In this document: positions 54,151-64,000 of the stretch, in pieces | How positions within the stretch are numbered: position 1 is the first letter of the stretch | How the letters are laid out: every line of letters starts with the position of its first letter | Assembly (NCBI GenBank): GCA_947579605.1 | Contig: OX388328.1 | Location: forward strand, 15,665,684 to 15,729,683 | Length of the DNA stretch: 64,000 nucleotides | Direction: 5' to 3' | Source of the DNA: Athripsodes cinereus | Lineage: Eukaryota; Arthropoda; Insecta; Trichoptera; Leptoceridae | Translations under genes and position numbers: made by a program | Notes under the pieces: model-generated | The model's database searches: none | Told to the model about the DNA's origin: nothing | The model's input: only the letters and a program-made list of their open reading frames with translations

Positions 54151-54714
54151 TGTATATAGAAAGTACAGTGTTGTATGATTTAACTTTACTGAGTAATATA
54201 ATACATTCATGTAATAGAGTCATACTATATATATACTAATACTGCCATACATAACACTGAGGTAACACATCGAGTCTACATTATGTATGATGCATACACT
54301 GTGACAGTGTTACAGTGTATAGTTACACATTATTATTATTATTATTATGCTCTCAACAAGATTCAGTTGTTTTTTGTTATATTTGGATCAATTAAAATTT
54401 TATTAGACTGTACCGGACAACAAGAGCAGGGGAGTGCAACCAAACCATAACAGATAACTGAAAACTATTTAGATAGAACTGCTTTCATATAATTATATTT
54501 ATCTCACTCTAGTCACGTGGTTCTCTAACGCCCGCGCTTCCTCACACACACCTTCAGTCTATGTTATTTGGTTTTGATAATCGCAAACAATATACATACA
54601 TACATAGGTGTATCTAATAACGCCATTGCTGCAGAATAGTAAGCTGGATCATCTGATAGAAGAGATGACAAAAATGAAACCAAGCGCGTTAGGAACCTCC
54701 GAAATGAGATAGCC

Positions 54715-55290
54715 TAACCCTGGAGATATGTGGACGGGAAATGAAAATCCATTGGTTGGAAAATGTCGAAAACGAAGAGATGTTAATTAGGGTAGGCGAA
54801 AGAAGACAACTCCTTAAAAGGATTAGTCAACAACAAGCAAATTGGATTGTCCACAACATCAGGCCCACAGGCCTCTGAGGCCTGAGTCAATAACACACTT
54901 TCGCGTTACGTTTTCGTTCCGTTAACGCTCGGGTGCAGACGATGTTGCGCCAAAGTGTTAATTTTCGTAACTATTGTGTATCTTAGCAACGAAATTGACA
55001 CTTGCTTGCAACTTCGTCTATACTCGAACGTTAACGGAGCGGGAACGTGACGTGAAAGTGTGTTATTGACTCAGGCCTCTGCTCATCATCATCGCGGAGG
55101 GCAAGACCGAAACCAGAAATGGTAGAGGCCGACCAAGAGACACCTATATGAACCAACTTAAGAAGGACATGAACTGTGGCATATAGTACGTAGAACTAAA
55201 GAGACTAGCAAAAAATTGAGAGGAATGGAGAAGAAAATTCAAACTCGTTGCAGACCAATCCAATGGATTGTTACTCACTGTACATACTAA
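54715..55290 (+). pseudogene. LINE-C ORF2 fragment, split by FB1
   Basis: MKIHWLENVENEEMLIRVGE, then RRQLLKRISQQQANWIVHNI, is interrupted at 54878-55078 by a foldback element. It resumes with GRPRDTYMNQLKKDMNCGI and EWRRKFKLVADQSNGL. It aligns with 47690-48280. This copy has FB1 where the other has SINE2, at different points. Confidence 0.78.
54878..55078. mobile_element. Foldback miniature element FB1, copy 2
   Basis: AGGCCTGAGTCAATAACACA starts it and the inverse ends it. It is close to 2043-2232 but inverted: its left arm (GACGATGTTGCGCCAAAGTG) matches that copy's right arm. It interrupts LINE-C, giving a relative age. Confidence 0.9.
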
Positions 55291-55334
55291 CGCCATTATT
55301 AAAATCAAGTAACATGAGGTACCTACTTACATTT

Positions 55335-55405
55335 TTTTAAAGTTATATCTGGGTTTTGTTATAAACCCAAATACAACCTTATACACCGTTCACATGGTAG
55401 TGTGA
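55335..55405 (-). repeat. SINE1 3' fragment
   Basis: ATATCTGGGTTTTGTTATAA, then ACCCAAATACAACCTTATAC is the body end of SINE1. The tRNA-like head is absent. Confidence 0.6.
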
Positions 55406-56246
55406 TCCAAATTAGATTTATACAAATGCTCTGATAATATAGAAATTTGTTTCAAATACTCGAGATCTAGAAAATTTGCTCCGTGCAATTTTCGGAATAG
55501 AATAGAACTCTAAGTAATTATTTTATATACTTACTTAAATGTATCTGTGTCAGGGGGAGTGGGGGGGGGGGTATTCGTAAAACATCGTGAATTTAGGGGT
55601 TTAGCATCAGTAGTGCTGAGTGGATTTGGATGTTTATTAGATGTCCACTGGCTACCCGCCACTTGTGATGCCATATTATTTACAAAGATCAAGAGAGATC
55701 AAGAAACAGTTCCTTACCCCTGACATGACATGCAAACAAACATGAATGCACACACACACTTATACATAATATATATTATATAGATACAGATCTGTACATA
55801 ACGATATATATGTAAGTAAAACAATCGAATGTGATATAATATACATACCTATATGCATTTATTTATTTATTTATTCTTTACTGTACATTGATTACAAACA
55901 TTTACATAAAATCTTTTATTTGTAGGTATGTATAAACCTATGTGTAACTATGTGTGTGTGAGGGTGTGTGTGTGTGTGTTTGCCTGTAGATAGTTGTATT
56001 GACTATATAGTTAACTGAATGAATGACCAGGAGATTAATTAAATACCTGAGCAACATAATATTAATTAAATCCTAGCGCCGCAGTGCCTTGTACTAAGCA
56101 AAATTAATTTCTAAGTAAGTACATAACTATGTATAATACCATCAGGTAGAACAGCTACAGCCATGTGTATATATATATAATATCATGTATGCAGGCATCA
56201 CTATGCTCAATTGAAAATGTTGAACCTCTCATTCGTTGCTATCTGC
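55406..56246. other. No supported gene; G tract and LINE tail
   Basis: A G-rich tract (run of 11 G interrupted upstream) is at 55553-55571. FamA-like CACTGGCTACCCGCCACTTG is at 55647-55666. An inverse UTR-D end is at 55858-55912. TG repeats are at 55950-55980. Confidence 0.5.
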
Positions 56247-56625
56247 ATTATAAAAGATAATATTCAAATTAAACCAAACACTGTATCATTCCACTATGAG
56301 ATTGTTTTAATTATTAGAACGTTTTCAACTATAATGTAGTCATCATCAGTAATAACACAATACTAAATCTATAATTAAAGGACATACAACAATATTTAAA
56401 ATCTAAGGAGTTGTTATATTTGTTAGGAGGTGTGTGGAGGGTGGGGGTGAAAAGTTCAGGTTTTAAATATTGTTGTATGTCCTTTAATTATTTTAGATTT
56501 AGTATTGTGTTATTACTGATGATGACTACATTATAGTTGAAAACGTTCTAATAATTAAAACAATCTCATAGTGGAATGAAACAGTGTTTGATATAATTTA
56601 AATATTATCTTTTATAATGCATTTC
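56247..56625. repeat. Long inverted repeat with hammerhead-like motif
   Basis: The arms of about 160 bp (56247-56405 and 56460-56622) are nearly inverse and enclose a loop of about 55 bp containing GGAGGTGTGTGGAGGGTGGG. Right-arm order: CTGATGATG, ACTA, CATTA, TAGT, GAAAACGTT, A/T spacer, ACAGTGTTTG. The module resembles 17811-17972, 24595-24732 and 58270-58935. No coding frame is supported. Confidence 0.85.
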
Positions 56626-57641
56626 CACAAAATTACACTCGAAAATATTAGAATATGCCTTATTAGGTAGGTACCTATAATACGGGACGCTGAACAGCTC
56701 GTTACAAAGTGTGGGAGGATTATATTTAATATAGTCTTGGCCGGTGCCTACCTAATGTGCGTGTATAGATTCAAATTCTTTAAATCATCACATCACGTGA
56801 TGTTATGTGCTTCCATCAAAACCGTCGGTCGATAAGTTGAATTAAAACAAAATAATAAATGAAATGCTATTGTATATTGTATAAATATATATAATATAGG
56901 TAGGTATATATAAATATATACTATCAAAGTGATGGGTCACGCGAGTGCAGTCGCATTGTGGGAGTTAGGGTGAGACACCCCATATGTGTGTGTGTGTGGG
57001 TGTATTTTAAGAAAATATTGCTGCATAAATATTCAAATTATGAAGTACGAGTTCTCAACTATCCTTGTGTCTCCCCCCCTCCTCCTTAGCCCCACAACTA
57101 TCAAATCACATCTATATCACCACCCCCCCCCCTCACGGCGCTCTGTGAGATTGGTGAGAAAGAGGGGGGAGCGGGGGAGAAATCACAGCAATAAAAATGT
57201 TTGTAAATCCTATGCATGTATACGTGTATGTGTGTGTGGGGGGGGACTCATATCATAACGAACCAATGTTATATTGTAATTTTACAAGTTTTATTAAAAC
57301 ATATTCTAGCGGGGTTATTATATGAATAATATTAATTTAGATTAAATAAGATAAAACTGAGACACTAACCAATTAAACCTGTAATGGAGACCATCTTTAT
57401 GTACTTATCTAATATCTAATTCTGTTGTTTACATTTTGTATTTGATGTGCCTGTTGGCGTATGTTTAATTTGAATAAATAAATAAAAAAAATATGAACGT
57501 AATACAACTCCAAGATCCTCAAAGATCGTATCCAATAAACTCAGAATGAGAAAATTTCTACTGACATTTTGGTAAGAGTAATTTTTATTTTAACATTTTG
57601 TGTCGGTAATTGAAAAGATGAACGAGTGTTTATATAATAAC
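56626..57641. other. No supported gene; C/G tracts
   Basis: CCACCACCCCCCCCCCTCAC near 57115 and GTGGGGGGGGA near 57235 are simple tracts. A LINE-like end (TTTAATTTGAATAAATAAAT) is at 57460-57485. Confidence 0.45.
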
Positions 57642-58240
57642 TAGCTGACCCAGCGAACTTCGTACGGCTTAACAATCAATCAATGATTAATATTTTTAAT
57701 CTCTTTACAAACTCCCGTAATTGTGTGTCATCGTATAGTGTAAAAAAATAAAATTCATTTATGTTGAACAATTATACTTACTAAACTCAGATTTGTTTAT
57801 AAATTATCTGCTGTACGTAATATAATATTATTTAGGTACTAATTATTTTTTTAGGTAGATACCTATTAATTTTAAATTTATAAAAATTCGTATCCATGAT
57901 TTTTTCAAAACCACAGGAATATGTTAAATTGTATGGATAACGATTCTTATTTGAAAATGTATACAAAAATTATTCTATAAATAGGCCAATCTATGAAAAA
58001 AAAACATCATCGTTGATTTTGTATATTCTCCATATTGCATTTTTTATTGAAATCAAAAATGTATGGCGTAAATAATTTTTTCGTAATTTTTTTCCTGTGA
58101 ATTTGTAAGATATTTTAATAGCCTATCGGCTATTCCAGGCGGAGAAGAATCCAACAAATCAAAGATCATTCAAATCGGTACAGCCATTCTTGAGTTATAA
58201 ATGGTATAACTAACACCACTTTCTTTTATATATATATAGA
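57642..58240. repeat. Dispersed repeat beginning ACTAGCTGACCCAGCGAAC
   Basis: It starts with ACTAGCTGACCCAGCGAAC and ends near 58240 with ATTCAAATCGGTACAGCCAT, a segment GAGTTATAAATGG and a TATATATAGATT terminus. Such ACTAGCTGACCC...TATATAGAT blocks are common in arthropod genomes. A possible relative starts at 62764. Confidence 0.55.
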
Positions 58241-58269
58241 TTTACAATGAAAGAGATTGACTAAATTTT

Positions 58270-58935
58270 ATGGAAGTATAAAATTGAAAAAAACACAGTA
58301 GGTATTTAGTTAACTTACAAATGACTTATTAACTTCGCATACTAGTATTCGGAGACTCTCGACTGCATCATCAGGCTATTAGTAAAAAGTGAAATAAGAT
58401 ACAGAGACAAACAGTGTTTATGGGATTTGAACAAAAGAAAGTTGGGAGAAGCCCGTGTTGATAAGAAAGTAATTATAATTCATTGATAAAAAAACTATTG
58501 GAAAGTGAACCGCTGTGGACGGATTCCAAAGAGAAGAATTTAAAGAAAAATAATAAATATCTACCTTCTCCGGTATATACCTTATTGCAAAATAGAAAAC
58601 AACATGAAAACCCAAATCAGAGAAGAGCAAAAATGCTAGATTATCAACTAAATTTTAAGTTTCTTAAAGTAAATGTGAATCAAATATTATTTAGAAAAAA
58701 AAGAAATAGTAAGCAAATAAACAACAATTAACAAAATGATAAAGCTCGGCATGAGTGCAGTGCCTTTAACATTGTAAAAATGGTAAGTATAAAATATTTT
58801 ATTGTATAAATAAACTAAACTTCACTTAGATACTAGTTACTAATCGTCTGATGATGGAGTCGAGAGTCTCCGAATACTAGTACGCGAAGTTAATAAAAGT
58901 CATTTGGAAGTTAACTACAAACTGTGTTTTTATTT
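58270..58935. mobile_element. Element with about 100-bp terminal inverted repeats
   Basis: The left arm (58280-58385) and right arm (58836-58935) are inverse: AAACACAGT.., TTAACTT.CAAATGACTT, ATTAACTTCGC, ACTAGTATTCGGAGACTCTC and GACT/GCATCATCAG. Read outwards on the right it is CTGATGATGGAGTC..CTCCGAATAC. The centre has an 82-codon plus-strand frame (58483-58731), Lys/Asn-rich and unrecognised. A Penelope-like terminal arrangement is possible. Confidence 0.75.
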
Positions 58936-59199
58936 CAATTTATCTTGAAATGGATTTCCAACAAGTACCTTCGGTCAATAACAGCGAAATTTTATATGGA
59001 AATGTTAAATTATATTATAAGGTACCTACCTACCTACCAATTAATAAAAGTTGTTTAGCTTGTAAGTTGATATAAAATAGAAGACGAATATGAAATTGTT
59101 TGAAATGTGCCCAAGTCCAGATAAACATGAAATGAGTAATAGTGGAATGTGATAGTTTTGTCACTGAACCTCGTGGTCGGGTTTATGTAAGTAGGTAGG

Positions 59200-59207
59200 T
59201 ACATGGT

Positions 59208-59239
<32 letters not shown>

Positions 59240-59385
59240 GGGGGAGTAGGGGGGGAGGGGCAGAGAGCGGGGGAGGGAACTCGAAGACTCAGCCAAATTT
59301 CTATTGCAATAAAACTGTCGGGGGTTAAAATGTAGTTAGGTGTATGTATGTACGTATATATGTATCTGTGTGTGTGTGTGTGTGT
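59200..59385. repeat. (TG)n(AG)n and G-rich microsatellites
   Basis: A TG tract, then AG, then G-rich runs are at 59201-59275; another TG tract is at 59366-59386. Confidence 0.9.
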
Positions 59386-59819
59386 GCATTGCAATATAAT
59401 AGTTATAGGTACTGTTACATATACACATATCTACATAATATAAATGACTGTAGGAAAATGCATTAAAATGACTCAAGTACTTTTATATACTTACTTACCT
59501 ATATACATATGCTTATACCATACTTATACATTATTTCTAGATAACTAATATCACTATTTAAAAATAGGGGTTGATGGTAGAAGGGTGAAAATTTAGGACT
59601 GTATGTATTTTTTAATGCCTCATCGTAAAAAATTAAAATAAAAAAAAATGTCCAAAAAATAAAATAAAAAATCGGGGTGGTTCACCCTTATCTTTTAGGG
59701 GTATGAAAAATAGATGTTGGCCGATTCTCAGACCTACCCGATAAGCATGATAACAAACACCGTGACACGAGAATTTTATATATTACATATACATCTAATA
59801 TTATATACATGGTAGTCTC

Positions 59820-59975
59820 AGAATCTTCTTAGATCTTAAATTCAGCGATGAGGTTTGCCACCCATCCTGAATGTCTTGATTTTATATTGGCACGGAGAGG
59901 ACAGTTTTCATGTTTCTTACATGCAGCTGATCTGCTGGCTACCCCACTTGTGGGATGTGCCGTGATGGTATAAAA
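59820..59975 (+). repeat. FamA dispersed repeat
   Basis: CTTAAATTCAGCGATGAGG, then CACCCATCCTGAATGTCTTG, GCACGGAGAGGACAG and CTTGTGGGATGTGCCGTGAT. This is a well preserved 3' two thirds. Confidence 0.8.
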
Positions 59976-59997
59976 AAAATAGTCTCAGAATAGAGTT

Positions 59998-60260
59998 TAT
60001 TTATTTATTTAAACACAATATACGGCAATTGCCTTTATAAGTATACAGATAAACTTTATAATATCACACAATCATTCAACACATGTACAAAAATATAAAA
60101 ACAAACAAAACATAGCCATACTCCAGTTCAAGTCAAAAAATTAAAATGAAAATTTAAATACAAATACAATAAATTCATTAAAAGACAAATTTTAGTCACT
60201 AGTCAAGATATTAAAAAAACAAAAAATAATAATAATAATTTAATTTAATAAGAGTTGATA
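59998..60260 (-). repeat. LINE/SINE 3' region (tail-E-like)
   Basis: TTTATTTATTTATTTAAACA, then ATATACGGCAATTGCCTTTA, continuing into A-rich sequence. It resembles 52850-53000. Confidence 0.45.
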
Positions 60261-60294
60261 GTATTTTAATATAATATTATCTTATAATATATAG

Positions 60295-60540
60295 CAATCT
60301 GACTGACCACTGGCCACGTGGTGTAACTGCCATATCATCTAGTTTCCGGGTTCGATTCTCGACTGGGCCACAAAGTTTTCGTCCGAAGTTTTTTGAATCC
60401 ATGATGTACCTACCTAGTGATGTTGATAATAATTTTTCTGATTTCTTCGGCGCCATTTTACAGGATCCTTTAATTATTTCAAGGGCGCCCAGTGAGAGGG
60501 ATTGCTTTCGTTTCGCTTTTAATAAGTACATTTATGTTGT
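60295..60540 (+). repeat. tRNA-derived SINE (SINE3)
   Basis: TGGCCACGTGGTGTAACTGC (A-box-like TGGCCACGTGG), then CCGGGTTCGATTCTCGACTG (B box GGTTCGATTCT) and GGGCCACAAAG. A body of about 150 bp follows, with AAGTTTTTTGAATCCATGA. The head is distinct from SINE1 and SINE2. Confidence 0.7.
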
Positions 60541-60994
60541 TCTGGCAACACAGATAATCAATTAGACAGCTTGTTCCATATCACATGCAGGACCTGGAAT
60601 TTCAATGGTTTTGTGACATGGAGGTGTGTGGTCTTGTATTTACATACTTCATCTCAAGATATATATACATATATTATGTCACTTGAGGCAGCTCTGGTTG
60701 TCTGGAAGATATTATAGAAGTAATAAGTCCGTCAGCTATATTGACTGACGTCATTCTGTAGAAAAGTTTTAAATAAATACATCATTGGGTAGGTACCTAC
60801 CTACGGTTGTAATAATTTTATAATTTCATCTCATGCGAATGAATCCTTGACAACATATTTACAGTCAGGACTCATTGCTGAATCGTATTCAAAGACTTGG
60901 TAGTGAATACTCTCGGGCAACTTCATAATAAAAAAAAATAATTTCTCGAAATATTCACACATTAATTTTTTTACAACCCCCCCCCTGTCTTCAA

Positions 60995-61190
60995 AGTCGT
61001 ATAGGAATTTGAAATATTTCAATAACTCCTCAGTTTTCTTAAAGAATATTTACTTGAATTATTAAGTAGATATCAGGTACTTTTACCGAACATATCGATT
61101 ATCACTGGTATATTTTTTTAATATTATGATTCCCTGGCGGGACGCAGATATACCGACCAAGGGCCACGTTTTGTGAATCGCTACAATAGG
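60995..61190. repeat. Fragment of hAT middle block
   Basis: GTATAGGAATTTGAAATATT, then AACTCCTCAGTTTTCTTA and GGTACTTTTACCGAACAT match the middle of 42401-42768 and the inverse of 20993-21325. ATTCCCTGGCGGGACGCAGA follows as a possible degraded end. Confidence 0.55.
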
Positions 61191-61859
61191 TTAGGTAAAT
61201 ATAATTTAACATGCAGCCTGAAACACAAATAGATTACTATTATTTCATTATTTTTATAATAACTTAATCTTCGTAGCACCGTCATACACGATACACCTCA
61301 TATATTATAGAAACTAAACAATTTAGTTCATACTTCTATTTATTTAGTTGTAGGTATGAAGATTTAGTTCACAAGTATATTTGTGTGTATGGAAGCACCA
61401 AAATGTAAATGGATGATAGGAGAAAGTATGACAGAGAGGAAATAGCGATGGTTTAAAGCAGAAAAGACACATGTCCACTATTTAGCTAAAAAGAGTTAAT
61501 ATACGTACAAGATAATTAACAATATCATCTATGTCCTGAGTACATGATTACCAACAATTCTTTTATCACTATCCAAATATTTAACAAAAACCAAATGCCA
61601 CTCAATCTTAAATTATCATTTTTTTGTGCACAGATGTAACATATTGTCACATAAGATATTTGAGAATGCATTTATATCAACTTTCTTGATTCTTAAAAAG
61701 CACACTTCCATCAAGGATGTCTTCTGAATTAATTTAAAATTAATTTATTAATTAATTGAACATTCTAAAACTTTGAAAACCTGTTTTCTCTAAACTGTCA
61801 AATGTGGACATGTGTCTTCTGTGCTTTAAACCATCGATATATTATATCTACTTTTGTGT
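61191..61859. other. No supported gene; inverted pair
   Basis: CGATGGTTTAAAGCAGAAAA, then GACACATGTCCAC (61448-61480) faces the inverse GTGGACATGTGTCTTCTGTG, then CTTTAAACCATCG (61803-61836). This suggests a roughly 390-bp inverted-repeat element with TIRs of about 33 bp, AT-rich inside. Confidence 0.65.
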
Positions 61860-62080
61860 AGGAAAGGGTGTGAGGAAACGCGGGAGTCTGAAAACTACGT
61901 GGCTTGATCACGTGGATCAAATTCTCAAGGACGGTCGTGTATAGAGTGATAGAAATTGACGTGGTTGCTTGAAAAATTCTATGAATGTAGAAGAAGCGAA
62001 AGAAGTACGTAACAACAGACGTTTATATGGCGTACCCTTCTCTCTGCCCACCCCATTGAGTCTCTTCTACTTTATTACAA
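61860..62080 (+). pseudogene. FamB LINE 3' end
   Basis: GGTGTGAGGAAACGCGGGAG, CACGTGGATCAAATTCTCAA, then GGACGGTCG, with a VEEAKEV-like segment and a diverged SAHPIES-like end. Frames are broken. Confidence 0.6.
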
Positions 62081-62319
62081 CATAATTATGTGAAATGTAC
62101 CTACTTTATTTACCTATATACATATCTGTACCGAGTGAGTGATGTGGCTGGCACCTACACCTGCACCTGCACCATATCATTATAGGCATTCCTAACAAAT
62201 GGAGTAGCCGTAGTGGAATATACATACATACATACATATTTATATGTTACTACAGCACTAGGCATTATTATTAAGTATGAACATTTCTTATTGTGTGGGA
62301 TTATTTACTTTATTGTTTA

Positions 62320-62758
62320 TAAGGTAACCAACTATACTCATTTACTGAGTTTTGTACTCTTTTTTCGCAAACTGTACACTTTTCAAATACTGTACTCTGA
62401 AAATACTCATTTGTATAATTTTATACTCATTTTAATAGAAATTTCCTTATATTGTCCAGGCACTAATGCTGCTGTTGAAAGAGTGTTTTCACTAGGAAAT
62501 GATTATTATTGGAGCAGTGAGAAGTCGCAACTTTCTGTAAAAACATTATCTGCCGTCTTAACAGTCAAATTTAATATGCAAAATGAAAGTTGCTCGGATG
62601 TGGCTACATTATTAGACGAACATCCTCATTTAGCAAAAAAAAATCCACTCCGAAGAAAAATATGTTTTTAAAAGAAAATAAAGTTTTTTTTCGTTTTTTT
62701 CACCTATGAAATACTTGCAAAATGTACTCTTTTTGAACAGAAAATAGTTGGTCACCTT
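62320..62758 (+). mobile_element. Mini-hAT retaining the transposase C-terminal domain
   Basis: The ends are AAGGTAACCAACTAT and the inverse of AAGGTGACCAACTAT. Candidate 8-bp flanks ATTGTTTA and ATTATTTA match 7/8. GTACTCT..TTTT motifs lie near both ends. From an acceptor-like TTGTCCAG at 62460 the frame reads GTNAAVERVFSLGNDYYW, then SEKSQLSVKTLSAVLTVKFN and a stop at 62669. This is the hAT C-terminal dimerisation region (N..VER.FS...; RL.......L....N). The rest of the transposase is deleted. Confidence 0.85.
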
Positions 62759-62897
62759 ATTATTTAACTAGTTTTTGTAACCCGACATCGCTCGGGTTCA
62801 AATAAACACATGACAGTGCAAATGCATGAGTTATTTAAAAAAATATGTTTATCACCCCGAATACCCATATTCATTTTAAAAATAGGCAGGTACCTGA

Positions 62898-63137
62898 CAT
62901 AAACATGAATGGACAATTCACACAGACCGAACTAGTCCCAAACTAAGATATGAATCTTGTATTATGGATACTTAAAAGACCACATATATACATTGCACTA
63001 AATACATATATATGTAACACCCAGAGCCAGGACAATTTGAAAAAGGTCATTCTTCATTTTGCCCTGGCCGGGAATTGAACCCGAGACCCCGTGACTCAAA
63101 GGCAAGTGCGTTAGCCTCCGCGCCACACCGGTCGTCA
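62898..63137 (-). repeat. tRNA-derived SINE (SINE2)
   Basis: The minus strand has GACCGGTGTGGCGCGGAGGC, B box GGTTCAATTCC, CAAATTGTCCTGGCTCTGGG and AATACAAGATTCATATCTTA. It is slightly more diverged than 47901-48142. Confidence 0.88.
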
Positions 63138-64000
63138 GAACGTGAACAAATGTATTAAAATTCTCATCTTAACGTAAAAACTTGAAGTTTAACGCCTCAA
63201 ATGCCAACACATAAATAAGAAAAGAAAAAACGGATCAATGAAAAATTGTTAGGTAGGTACCTAATGATACCTAAATTGGTATTTGAATGAGTCGCCATAA
63301 AATGAAAAAAAGGGTAAAGAAAGAATTGTCATCTAGGAACTCTCCCCCTGTATTCACAAAAGAAACCTTAAAGGATGGATGTAGGTACATTTACAAATAT
63401 TTCATAATCCATATAAAAAATATAAGTTGAAAATAAATAAGTACCTACTTATGTCTAATACTAAGGCACTTCATGTATGTACTTATTAAAAAATCATTGT
63501 TTATGGATTTTGTACATAATGCTATTTTTATTCTACAGTATGGTTTTCTGTGGTCTCGTATAATGTCTTCCATTATGAAAATCGCTCGAAATGTCAAAAG
63601 ATATGCAATTTTCATTCACACAATTCAGGACTTTTTATCATAAGCAAACGCTACATATTATTACCAAAATAATCTCCAAATATTTAGTCTCCGTGTTCTT
63701 GTATTTATTGTTACATCCATTTTGAAATTAATTCAATACAATGAAAAATGTTTGACTATGAATATCGCTATTTAGTTAATCTTTTATAAATTTCAATACA
63801 TTTTCTTAGCAATTTTTGTGACTTGTTCTCATGAAAATTGTAATATCTTTATCAATATATAATATATTTAAAATATTTTGAGTCTTAAACTTGCCCAGAA
63901 GATGAGACCTCGTATAGAGTGTATTATTTTACTTCTGTCTTTCCTAATTTCAGAGTCCATTAAGGACATACGAACATATGTACATACATACATATGATTT
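63138..64000. other. No supported gene
   Basis: The stretch is AT-rich with no repeat I can match and no convincing reading frame. Confidence 0.45.

Noticed and set aside
57110..57180. C/G-rich stretch as a CpG-type promoter
   Set aside because: It consists of simple C and G runs without CpG enrichment or an adjacent gene.
58483..58731. 82-codon Lys/Asn-rich plus-strand frame as a functional protein
   Set aside because: AT-rich DNA readily gives such frames. It is noted only as the centre of the inverted-repeat element.

Overview
This is eukaryotic nuclear DNA from an insect. It is AT-rich, with GT-AG introns and many transposon relics. Hemiptera would fit the repeat style (frequent short GTAGGTACCTAC-like runs, tRNA-derived SINEs, CACTA-like and hAT elements), but the species cannot be fixed from the sequence. 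There are no operons, phage genes or CRISPR arrays. Only one host gene is convincingly intact.

Layout. 0-9.5 kb: SINEs, LINE 3' ends, two hAT miniature elements with exact 8-bp target duplications, a foldback element, a 22-bp-type minisatellite and a pogo-like element. 9.6-12.9 kb: a minus-strand boule/DAZ-family RNA-binding gene whose four coding exons splice in phase to about 413 codons; its introns hold a split SINE and other repeats. 12.9-24.9 kb: AT-rich flank, LINE tails, small inverted-repeat elements and a perfect 66-bp-arm hairpin. 24.9-26.1 kb: a decayed mariner. 27-38 kb: LINE fragments, a calexcitin-like EF-hand retropseudogene, SINEs and a hAT miniature element. 38.5-40.5 kb: a 2.0-kb element with about 40-bp terminal inverted repeats, carrying two adjacent intact reading frames that match no transposase I know. 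41.8-46.5 kb: two more hAT elements, a jockey-like LINE, and a Tc1-like element split by a TTAA-flanked element. 47-49 kb: a LINE tail broken by a SINE. 49.1-52.0 kb: a CACTA-like element carrying a broken SAM-domain-type gene. 52-64 kb: further foldback and inverted-repeat elements, SINEs and a mini-hAT that keeps the transposase C-terminus.

How it fits together. The window is a transposon graveyard around one germline gene. Nested insertions give relative ages: SINE2 and the foldback element FB1 each interrupt a copy of the same LINE; a hAT sits in a Penelope-like terminal module; a TTAA element sits in a Tc1-like element; and a hAT sits in the dispersed repeat DR1, whose empty site is preserved at 18.3 kb. 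Several unrelated-looking hairpins share a terminal module reminiscent of a degenerate hammerhead/Penelope-like end. Family names used here (FamA, FamB, FB1, DR1, SINE1-3, LINE-C, UTR-D, tail-E) are local labels.
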